Source: an uncultured Lachnobacterium sp. (GTDB lineage: Bacteria > Bacillota > Clostridia > Lachnospirales > Lachnospiraceae). From it: 5,454 nucleotides of DNA. The notes under the pieces are model-generated. The model made no database searches. It was not told the origin of the DNA and saw only the letters and a list, made by a program, of their open reading frames with translations. Position numbers and translations under genes: made by a program. Every line of letters begins with the position of its first letter. Positions within the stretch are counted from its first letter, which is position 1. Where the stretch lies: positions 1 through 5,454 of the forward strand of contig URLU01000150.1 of assembly GCA_900548765.1 (NCBI GenBank), written 5' to 3'. Shown here one piece after another: positions 1 through 5,201 of the stretch.

Positions 1-510
1 GGATGTGAGAAGGCTGCGGAGTTCGTTGAGTTTTGTGATGCATTCTCAATTCCAGTACTCAGCCTTACAAATGTCAATGGCTTCAAGAACTGCATGTGCT
101 CAGAAAAGCGTCTTGCAAAGGCTCTTGCTAAGCTTACTTACGCCTTATCAAATGCAAGTGTTGCAAAGGTTAATCTGGTTACAGGCAAGGCATTCGGAAG
201 TGCATATGTTGTAATGAACTCTAAGTCAATCGGAGCTGATCTGGTATATGCTTATCCAGATGCAAAGATTGGTATGATGGAGCCAAAGCTTGCTGCTAAG
301 ATTATGTATCCAGAAGCAGATTCTGCTGAGCTTGATACAAAGGCAGACGAGTATGACAAGCTTCAGTCAAGTGTAGCATCTGCTGCAGCTCATGGCTATG
401 TTGATTTAATTATCGACCCAGTTGATACAAGAAAGTATCTTGTGGCTGCATTTGAAATGCTTTACACAAAATATGAATATAAGCCAGAAAAGAAACATGG
501 CACAAAATAG
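1..510 (+). CDS. Acyl-CoA carboxyltransferase (MmdA/PccB/12S-like), C-terminal part, 5' end outside window
   Basis: The reading frame is open from base 1 to the TAG at 508-510 and gives 169 residues, about the last third of a roughly 500-residue carboxyltransferase. In this family the protein moves CO2 between an acyl-CoA ester (malonyl-, methylmalonyl-, glutaconyl-CoA) and biotin on a carrier protein. Visible family blocks, numbered from the window edge, are GCEKAAEFVEFCDAF (1-15), the CoA/oxyanion-hole block GKAFGSAYVVMNSK (62-75), IGADLVYAYPDAKIGMMEP (77-95), and the C-terminal DLIIDPVDTRKYL...KKHGTK. The block between residues 23 and 40 departs from the PccB norm: NVNGF replaces DVPGF and the usual glutamate/glycine-rich loop is missing. 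It is the first gene seen of the decarboxylase operon and ends 13 nt before the gamma-type subunit. The exact CoA substrate cannot be told from this fragment. The family call is firm; MmdA versus another subtype is open. Confidence 0.9.
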   Translation, partial: GCEKAAEFVEFCDAFSIPVLSLTNVNGFKNCMCSEKRLAKALAKLTYALSNASVAKVNLVTGKAFGSAYVVMNSKSIGADLVYAYPDAKIGMMEPKLAAKIMYPEADSAELDTKADEYDKLQSSVASAAAHGYVDLIIDPVDTRKYLVAAFEMLYTKYEYKPEKKHGTK

Positions 511-516
511 AAAGGG
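511..516 (+). promoter_or_regulatory. Ribosome binding site deciding the gamma-subunit start
   Basis: AAAGGG lies directly after the stop of the upstream carboxyltransferase gene and 7 nt before ATG 524. It is weaker than the AGGAGG sites further down the operon. The in-frame ATG at 497 has no such site and would put ten extra residues in front of a clean signal peptide, so 524 is preferred. Confidence 0.6.
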
Positions 517-523
517 CAGACTT

Positions 524-1315
524 ATGAAGAAAAAGATTGCATTAGTATTGAGCGTCTTAATGTCAGCTCTTATGCTTGCTGCCTGTGGAACTGATCCAAC
601 AACTGTTGATTACAACGGTATGAGTTATTCAGAGCTTGAGAGACAGACAGTAGTTGATGCCTACTATGTAAGTACATTAGCAGACTATTACGGCGCAGAC
701 TTCGAGTTTACTGATGATGTTATATCACAGTACGAGTCATATGGTATTTCATCCAGCATCTTTGATGCAGTTCCAATATGGGGTGAAATAGAGGAAGAGT
801 TTGGTGACAATACACAGTTCAGTACTGATAGTTTTAATCCAGACACTTTTGACACAAGTTCTTTTAAAGTGGAAAAAGCAGGTGAGACACTCACAACTGA
901 TTTAACACTTAAATTTGGTGATAAAGATGTAGATTTCCAGTTAGTATATGATTATTATTCTATGGATGTAACTGGTGTTACAGTTACACCAATATATTCA
1001 CTTGGAGAGAAGATGTCTAAGGCAGGACTTAACACTCTTATCTCAATGACAATAGTATTCGCAGTACTGATTCTGATTTCACTTATCATCAGCTGCTTCA
1101 AGATTTTCCCATATCTTGAGAACAAAAAGGCTGAGAAGAAGAAAGCAGATAACGCAGCTGCAAAGGCCGCAGATGCTCCAGCATCAAGTGAGCCAGTGAC
1201 AGAGGAAAACTTAACTGATGATACAGAACTTGTCGCAGTTATTGCCGCAGCAATCGCTGCAAGCGAAGGAACATCTACAAGCGGATTTGTAGTTCGTTCA
1301 ATTAATAGAAGATAA
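524..1315 (+). CDS. oadG: OadG/MmdD-type gamma subunit with N-terminal lipoprotein domain
   Basis: The protein has 263 residues. OadG-type subunits are small membrane anchors, usually near 80-120 residues, that hold the carboxyltransferase to the membrane pump. Residues 1-21 are a lipoprotein signal peptide: MKKK, a hydrophobic core, and the lipobox LAAC with Cys21. Residues 22-168 are an acidic, Ser/Thr/Tyr-rich domain predicted to lie outside the membrane, with a beta-rich part at about 115-157. A single membrane helix follows at about 170-192 (NTLISMTIVFAVLILISLII), then a Lys/Ala-rich cytoplasmic linker (200-220). The hallmark tail ELVAVIAAAIAAS (235-247) and GFVVRSINRR end closes the protein and marks it as OadG/MmdD family. 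There is no histidine anywhere in the protein, so the histidine zinc site described for Klebsiella OadG is absent. It lies between the acyl-CoA carboxyltransferase and carrier genes, as expected for the decarboxylase assembly subunit. The role of the exported domain is unknown. Confidence 0.85.
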   Translation: MKKKIALVLSVLMSALMLAACGTDPTTVDYNGMSYSELERQTVVDAYYVSTLADYYGADFEFTDDVISQYESYGISSSIFDAVPIWGEIEEEFGDNTQFSTDSFNPDTFDTSSFKVEKAGETLTTDLTLKFGDKDVDFQLVYDYYSMDVTGVTVTPIYSLGEKMSKAGLNTLISMTIVFAVLILISLIISCFKIFPYLENKKAEKKKADNAAAKAADAPASSEPVTEENLTDDTELVAVIAAAIAASEGTSTSGFVVRSINRR

Positions 1316-1317
1316 TC

Positions 1318-1323
1318 AGGAGG
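1318..1323 (+). promoter_or_regulatory. Strong ribosome binding site of the biotin carrier gene
   Basis: A perfect AGGAGG lies 9 nt before ATG 1333 and begins 3 nt after the gamma-subunit stop. This implies strong independent translation of the carrier, which fits a carrier shared by more than one enzyme subunit. Confidence 0.8.
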
Positions 1324-1332
1324 ACATTTGAA

Positions 1333-1698
1333 ATGAAAAATTATACAATTACAGTTAATGGAAACGTTTATGACGTTACAGTAGAAGAGACAGGAAGCAC
1401 ATCTGCTTCCACAGCAGCACCAAAGAGAGTTGCTGCGCCAGCTGCAGCAACAGCTGCAAAACCAGCCGCTGCATCAGGAGCAGGAAGTGTTAAGATTGAA
1501 GCAGGAGCTGCCGGAAAAGTATTCAAGATTGAGTCTAAGGTTGGCGATGCTGTAAAGAAGGGTGACACAATCCTTATTCTTGAGATTATGAAGATGGAGA
1601 CACCTGTAGTTGCAACACAGGATGGAACAGTAGCAAGCATTGATGTAACTGTTGGAGATCAGGTTGAGTCAGGTGCTTTACTTGCAACATTAAACTAA
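1333..1698 (+). CDS. Biotin carboxyl carrier protein of the decarboxylase complex
   Basis: The protein has 121 residues, typical for the free-standing carriers of Na+ decarboxylases (MmdC-like, often called the gamma subunit there) and the transcarboxylase 1.3S subunit. It opens with a short beta segment MKNYTITVNGNVYDVTVEE, then a flexible Ala/Pro/Thr linker (about 22-50), then the biotinyl/lipoyl domain (about 52-121). The biotin attachment site is EIMKMET at 84-90, with Lys87 as the residue expected to be biotinylated. EAMKM is the common form, so Ile85 is a mild variant; the flanking methionines are kept. The closing turn VGDQVESGALLATLN is typical of the fold. The carrier shuttles carboxyl groups between the carboxyltransferases and the beta subunit in the cytoplasm. 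It is the only biotin domain visible in the window, so both flanking carboxyltransferases probably use it. It needs a biotin-protein ligase encoded elsewhere. Confidence 0.93.
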   Translation: MKNYTITVNGNVYDVTVEETGSTSASTAAPKRVAAPAAATAAKPAAASGAGSVKIEAGAAGKVFKIESKVGDAVKKGDTILILEIMKMETPVVATQDGTVASIDVTVGDQVESGALLATLN

Positions 1699-1701
1699 TT
1701 T

Positions 1702-1707
1702 AGGAGG
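1702..1707 (+). promoter_or_regulatory. Ribosome binding site fixing the GTG start of the beta subunit
   Basis: AGGAGG lies 3 nt after the carrier stop and 8 nt before GTG 1716. It supports the rare start codon and rules out starting at the first internal ATG (about residue 27), which would cut into the N-terminal block shared by beta subunits. Confidence 0.8.
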
Positions 1708-1715
1708 ATACTATA

Positions 1716-2864
1716 GTGAGTTACGTAGGTGAAACTTTATCCAACCTCCTACATCAGACAGCCTTCTTTAATTTGACAGTCGGAAATTATGTGATGATTG
1801 CCGTTGCTTGCTTCTTCTTATGGCTTGCAATCAAAAAAGGCTTTGAGCCATTGTTGCTTGTACCTATTGCTTTTGGTATGTTACTTGTAAATATCTATCC
1901 AGATATCATTGCAAGTCCAGAGCATACCAGCAATGGTGTAGGTGGATTACTTTATTACTTTTATACATTAGATGAGTGGTCAATTTTACCATCCCTTATT
2001 TTCCTTGGTGTTGGTGCTATGACAGACTTTGGTCCACTTATCGCAAACCCAATCAGCTTCCTGCTTGGAGCTGCAGCACAGTTTGGTATCTTCTCAGCAT
2101 ACTTCCTGGCTATTCTGCTTGGATTTAATGACAAGGCTGCCGCTGCTGTATCTATCATTGGAGGAGCAGATGGACCGACGTCTATTTTCCTTGCCGGAAA
2201 ATTAGGACAGACTGGCCTGATGGGACCAATCGCCGTTGCGGCATATTCGTACATGGCATTAGTTCCTATTATCCAGCCACCAATTATGAAAGTCTTAACA
2301 ACTAAGAAAGAACGTCAGATTAAGATGCAGAACTTACGTCCAGTAAGTAAGCTTGAGAGAATCCTCTTTCCAATCGTTGTTACTATTGTAGTATGTACAT
2401 TACTTCCAACAACAGCTCCACTTGTTGGTATGCTTATGCTTGGAAACCTCTTCCGTGAGTCTGGTGTAGTTCGTCAGCTCCAGGATACAGCTAGTAATGC
2501 ACTTATGTACATCGTTGTTATCTTACTTGGTACATCAGTAGGTGCTACAACAAGTGCAGAATCATTCCTTAACCTGAGCACAATCAAAATTGTAATCCTT
2601 GGTCTTGTTGCATTTATGGTTGGTACAGCAGCCGGAGTCCTTTTTGGAAAGCTTTTATGCTTCTGTACAAAGGGCAAGATAAACCCATTGATTGGTTCAG
2701 CCGGTGTTTCAGCCGTTCCTATGGCAGCCCGTGTATCACAGAAGGTCGGTGCTGAGGAAGACCCAACAAACTTCCTTCTCATGCATGCTATGGGACCAAA
2801 CGTTGCCGGTGTAATCGGAACAGCGGTAGCTGCCGGATGCTTCATGGCAATATTTGGAATTTAA
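1716..2864 (+). CDS. oadB: Na+-translocating decarboxylase beta subunit (OadB/MmdB/GcdB)
   Basis: The protein has 382 residues, within the usual 370-430, and starts at GTG. This integral membrane subunit decarboxylates carboxybiotin on the carrier and uses the energy to export Na+. Family blocks occur in order: GFEPLLLVPIAFGMLLVN (42-59), TDFGPLIANPISFLLGAAAQ (103-122), the signature GGADGPTS (149-156), AYSYMALVPIIQPPIMK (176-192), MLGNLFRESGVV (241-252), LLGTSVGA (270-277) and NPLIGSAGVSAVPMAARV (323-340). Asp152 sits in the place of Asp203 of Klebsiella OadB, and the Asn/Ser-containing block at 323-340 matches the second Na+-linked region known there. About nine hydrophobic segments are visible. 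All key residues I can check are present, so the pump looks functional. It lies 17 nt after the carrier gene. The family cannot be split into oxaloacetate, methylmalonyl-CoA or glutaconyl-CoA types from the beta subunit alone. Confidence 0.95.
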   Translation: MSYVGETLSNLLHQTAFFNLTVGNYVMIAVACFFLWLAIKKGFEPLLLVPIAFGMLLVNIYPDIIASPEHTSNGVGGLLYYFYTLDEWSILPSLIFLGVGAMTDFGPLIANPISFLLGAAAQFGIFSAYFLAILLGFNDKAAAAVSIIGGADGPTSIFLAGKLGQTGLMGPIAVAAYSYMALVPIIQPPIMKVLTTKKERQIKMQNLRPVSKLERILFPIVVTIVVCTLLPTTAPLVGMLMLGNLFRESGVVRQLQDTASNALMYIVVILLGTSVGATTSAESFLNLSTIKIVILGLVAFMVGTAAGVLFGKLLCFCTKGKINPLIGSAGVSAVPMAARVSQKVGAEEDPTNFLLMHAMGPNVAGVIGTAVAAGCFMAIFGI

Positions 2865-2876
2865 TTTATAACAAGT

Positions 2877-2915
2877 ATTTTATAAAATGTGAGACTAAAA
2901 TATAGAATATCACAT
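2877..2915 (+). repeat. Palindrome and nested inverted repeat in the oadB-oadA gap
   Basis: The 78-nt gap between the beta and OadA-type genes holds a perfect 12-nt palindrome ATTTTATAAAAT (2877-2888). A 6-nt inverted repeat partly overlaps it: ATGTGA (2887-2892) and TCACAT (2910-2915), with a 17-nt spacer. Both are AT-rich and only weak as RNA stems, and no T-tract follows, so this is not a terminator. It could be an RNA processing site, a regulator site, or chance in AT-rich DNA. Confidence 0.35.
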
Positions 2916-2928
2916 GAATATTGATTCG

Positions 2929-2934
2929 AAAGGA
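2929..2934 (+). promoter_or_regulatory. Ribosome binding site of the OadA-type gene
   Basis: AAAGGA lies 8 nt before ATG 2943 and supports that start. The only ATG slightly upstream, at 2914, is out of frame. Confidence 0.65.
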
Positions 2935-2942
2935 ATAAGAAA

Positions 2943-4343
2943 ATGGGAGTTAAGATTACAGAAACCGTCCTTCGAGATGCGCATCAGTCACTCATTGCCA
3001 CAAGAATGACAACAGAACAGATGCTTCCTATCGTCGATAAGATGGATAAAGTTGGATATAATGCAGTAGAGTGCTGGGGTGGAGCTACATTTGATGCCTG
3101 CCTTAGATTCTTAAAGGAAGATCCATGGGATCGTCTTAGAAAATTAAGAGATGGATTCAAGAATACAAAGCTTCAGATGCTTTTCCGTGGACAGAATATC
3201 CTTGGATACCGTCCATATGCAGATGATGTTGTAGAGTACTTTGTACAGAAGTCTATTGCAAACGGAATTGATATCATACGTATTTTCGACTGCTTAAATG
3301 ATATCAGAAACTTGCAGACAGCAGTTACAGCATGTAATAAGGAAAAAGGACATGCACAGGTAGCTCTTTCATACACACTTGGAGATGCATACACACTTGA
3401 CTACTGGATGGAAATGGCAAAGAGAGTAGAAGACATGGGTGCTGACTCACTTTGTATCAAAGATATGGCAGGTCTTTTAGTTCCTGCAAAGGCAACTGAG
3501 CTTGTACAGGCACTTAAGGATTCTACAAGCCTTCCTATTGAGCTTCATACACACTATACATCAGGTGTAGCTTCAATGACATACATGAAAGCTGTTGAAG
3601 CTGGTGTGGACATTATTGATACAGCTATGTCACCATTCGCTCTTGGAACAAGCCAGCCAGCTACTGAGGTTATGGTAGAGGCATTCAAGGGTACACAGTA
3701 CGATACAGGTCTTGACCTTAACCTTTTAAGCGAGATTGCTGATTACTTCAGACCAATGAGAGAGGAAGCTTTAGCTTCTGGCCTTATGAATCCAAAGGTA
3801 TTGGGTGTAAATATCAATACACTTCGTTACCAGGTTCCAGGTGGTATGCTTTCAAACCTTATTTCTCAGCTCAAGGAGCAGGGAAAAGAGGACAAGTACG
3901 AGGAAGTTCTTGCAGAGGTACCAAGAGTGCGTAAAGACCTTGGTGAACCACCACTTGTTACACCTTCTTCACAGATTGTAGGAACACAGGCTGTATTTAA
4001 TGTCCTTATGGGAGAGAGATACAAGGTTGCTACAAAGGAGACAAAGGATATCCTTCTTGGAAAATATGGCCAGACAGTTAAGCCATTCAACCCAGAGGTT
4101 GTAGAGAAGGTATTAGGCGATGATGCTAAGAACGCTATCACATGTCGTCCAGCAGACTTATTAGAGCCAGAGCTTGATAAGATTGAGGCTGAGATGAAGC
4201 AGTGGAAACAGCAGGATGAGGATGTGCTTTCATATGCATTGTTCCCACAGGTTGCCACAGACTTCTTCAAGTACAGAGAAGCTCAGCAGACAGGAGTAGA
4301 TGCAAAGGCTGCAGATACTAAAAACAAGGCTTATCCTGTATAA
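2943..4343 (+). CDS. oadA: OadA/PycB/5S-type carboxyltransferase without biotin domain
   Basis: The protein has 466 residues. Family members carry CO2 between a 2-oxoacid (oxaloacetate/pyruvate) and biotin. The N-terminal TIM barrel shows the metal-site residues: Asp12 in TVLRDAHQS, Lys173 in CIKDMAG (the lysine that is carbamylated in the family), and His202 and His204 in ELHTHYTSG. Substrate-site blocks ECWGGATFD (43-51), LFRGQN (80-85) and RIFDCLND (113-120) are intact. The conserved carboxyltransferase C-terminal region follows, with VPGGMLSNL (298-306), LGEPPLVTPSSQIVGTQA (333-350) and the CRPADLLEPE block (401-410). Full OadA is near 590 residues because a biotin domain follows. Here the chain ends after a short Ala/Lys/Asp tail (about 451-466), so the separate carrier upstream must serve it. 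It is the last gene of the operon, 78 nt after the beta subunit. Oxaloacetate decarboxylase alpha, pyruvate carboxylase subunit B and transcarboxylase 5S remain alternatives; the pump context favours the first or third. Confidence 0.93.
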   Translation: MGVKITETVLRDAHQSLIATRMTTEQMLPIVDKMDKVGYNAVECWGGATFDACLRFLKEDPWDRLRKLRDGFKNTKLQMLFRGQNILGYRPYADDVVEYFVQKSIANGIDIIRIFDCLNDIRNLQTAVTACNKEKGHAQVALSYTLGDAYTLDYWMEMAKRVEDMGADSLCIKDMAGLLVPAKATELVQALKDSTSLPIELHTHYTSGVASMTYMKAVEAGVDIIDTAMSPFALGTSQPATEVMVEAFKGTQYDTGLDLNLLSEIADYFRPMREEALASGLMNPKVLGVNINTLRYQVPGGMLSNLISQLKEQGKEDKYEEVLAEVPRVRKDLGEPPLVTPSSQIVGTQAVFNVLMGERYKVATKETKDILLGKYGQTVKPFNPEVVEKVLGDDAKNAITCRPADLLEPELDKIEAEMKQWKQQDEDVLSYALFPQVATDFFKYREAQQTGVDAKAADTKNKAYPV

Positions 4344-4358
4344 CAGCTAGAAATATTT

Positions 4359-4388
4359 AACCGCGGTGTAAAATGCATCGCGGTTTTT
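4359..4388 (+). terminator. Intrinsic terminator of the decarboxylase operon
   Basis: AACCGCGGTG (4359-4368) pairs with CATCGCGGTT (4376-4385) to give a 10-bp stem with one G-T pair, a GC-rich centre and a 7-nt loop. A run of five T (4384-4388) then CTTGATTT follows. It starts 15 nt after the OadA-type stop codon, so it ends the operon and separates it from the next unit. Confidence 0.92.
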
Positions 4389-4389
4389 C

Positions 4390-4417
4390 TTGATTTAAAG
4401 TTTATTTGTGGTACAAT
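4390..4417 (+). promoter_or_regulatory. Sigma-A-like promoter with extended -10 for the DUF1275 gene
   Basis: The -35 box TTGATT (4390-4395) and the -10 box TACAAT (4412-4417) are separated by 16 nt, and TG at 4409-4410 supplies an extended -10. Transcription would start near 4424 and leave a leader of about 45 nt. The -35 begins 2 nt after the T-run of the terminator, so the two signals are packed end to end. A 5-nt inverted repeat, ACAAT (4413-4417) and ATTGT (4423-4427), overlaps the -10 and start point and could be a weak operator or chance. Confidence 0.7.
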
Positions 4418-4469
4418 CAGAAATTGTGGGGTTTTAATGTAAATTTTAGATTAGGATGAGTAAATTGAA

Positions 4470-5186
4470 ATGGATATTTCACAACATGATATTTTAATTA
4501 AGGATGCACATGGAAACGATATTGTAAACTCAGTGGACAGGGTATCTGTAATGGTGCATCATACCATGGCGATAGTCGGCGGATTCATGGGCTGCTATGC
4601 AGTTTTACTGCGTGCAGATTTTCTGGGAAATGCCCAGACATCTAATTTGCTTTATGTTCTTCTGGCAATATTTGGTGGTAATTTGGGAGAGTTTCTGATA
4701 AGAATAGGAGCTGTGCTTATATATGCTGTTAGTGTTATAATGTTTGCAGTTATTAAAAATAAGCTGACTGTCAATATAAAATATATTTCTCTGGGAATAG
4801 ATGCCCTGGCTATATGCGCCCTTGCCTTTATTCCCCAAAATGTAGACCCTATTATTGGATTGTATCCTATATTTTTTGCCATGGCATTTCAATGGAATGC
4901 ATTTTCAGGATATTATGGATACAACAGCTCTACAATTTTTTCGACTAATAACTTAAGACAGGTGTCTTTGGCTATAGGAGAGTATATCTGTAATGGAGAC
5001 AGAAAACACCTGCATAAGGCTAAGTTTTTCCTTGGAAGCCTTATAGGATTTCATCTGGGTGCAGCCTTTGCGTATGTATGTGTCCTAAACTATTCGGTGC
5101 AGGCAATCTGGTTTAATCTCTTCCCTGTATTTGTAGGTCTCTTACTGGAAATACACCTACAGAAAATAGATTGCAGAAATAATTAA
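4470..5186 (+). CDS. YoaK family (DUF1275) membrane protein
   Basis: The protein has 238 residues, a usual size for the family, which has no settled function and may be a transporter. About six or seven hydrophobic segments are visible, near 30-48, 57-73, 76-95, 105-122, 127-147, 185-206 and 211-228. Two family blocks mark it: GGFMGCYAVLLRADFLGNAQ with TSN after it (37-59), and the later QWNAFSGYYG...STIFSTNNLRQ (141-164), which matches the family's second Thr/Asn-Leu-Arg repeat. In many members the first block reads GGFxDAxxYL and TGN, so Gly41 and Ser58 are variants. The start at ATG 4470 is supported by TTAGGATGAG (4451-4460), though the spacing is loose. The gene has its own promoter and lies 15 nt before the regulator gene. 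Hand counting gives 14 ATA isoleucine codons here against one in the longer OadA-type gene, so codon use differs sharply from the operon before it. Confidence 0.85.
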   Translation: MDISQHDILIKDAHGNDIVNSVDRVSVMVHHTMAIVGGFMGCYAVLLRADFLGNAQTSNLLYVLLAIFGGNLGEFLIRIGAVLIYAVSVIMFAVIKNKLTVNIKYISLGIDALAICALAFIPQNVDPIIGLYPIFFAMAFQWNAFSGYYGYNSSTIFSTNNLRQVSLAIGEYICNGDRKHLHKAKFFLGSLIGFHLGAAFAYVCVLNYSVQAIWFNLFPVFVGLLLEIHLQKIDCRNN

Positions 5187-5189
5187 TTT

Positions 5190-5193
5190 GGAG
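5190..5193 (+). promoter_or_regulatory. Ribosome binding site of the RpiR-type gene
   Basis: GGAG, in the context TTTGGAGAAG, lies 8 nt before ATG 5202 and 3 nt after the stop of the DUF1275 gene. The tight spacing suggests the two genes share one transcript. Confidence 0.6.
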
Positions 5194-5201
5194 AAGATAT
5201 A

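Noticed and set aside
422..523. In-frame upstream extension of the gamma-subunit gene
   Set aside because: It overlaps the end of the carboxyltransferase gene, lacks a ribosome binding site, and would hide a clean lipoprotein signal peptide starting at 524.
1368..1640. Open frame on the - strand across the biotin carrier gene
   Set aside because: Its composition mirrors the Ala/Thr-rich carrier codons, it has no family motif, and the carrier on the + strand is certain.
1773..1801. Consensus -35 box TTGACA within the start of the beta-subunit gene
   Set aside because: The position 17 nt downstream reads GATTGC, not a -10 box, and it lies inside coding sequence.
1961..2845. Two open frames on the - strand inside the beta-subunit gene
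   Set aside because: They are reverse shadows of a well-conserved membrane protein, with no plausible motif of their own.
2881..2908. -10-like boxes TATAAAAT and TATAGAAT in the gap before the OadA-type gene
   Set aside because: No -35 box lies at a proper distance from either; in AT-rich DNA such boxes arise by chance.
2887..2915. TGTGA and TCACA half-sites resembling a CRP/FNR-type operator
   Set aside because: The half-sites are separated by 19 nt instead of about 6 (counting TGTGA to TCACA), so they do not form a CRP-type site.
3866..4270. 134-residue open frame on the - strand inside the OadA-type gene
   Set aside because: It is Ser-rich shadow sequence opposite conserved carboxyltransferase blocks, with no recognisable domain.
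4456..4497. Short open frame (13 residues) starting at ATG 4456 in the leader of the DUF1275 gene
   Set aside because: It overlaps the ribosome binding site and start of the main gene, has no binding site of its own, and no attenuator stem is visible.
4605..4892. Overlapping open frames on the - strand inside the DUF1275 gene
   Set aside because: Two frames compete over the same AT-rich membrane-protein DNA and neither shows a motif; the + strand gene has family signatures, a promoter and a ribosome binding site.
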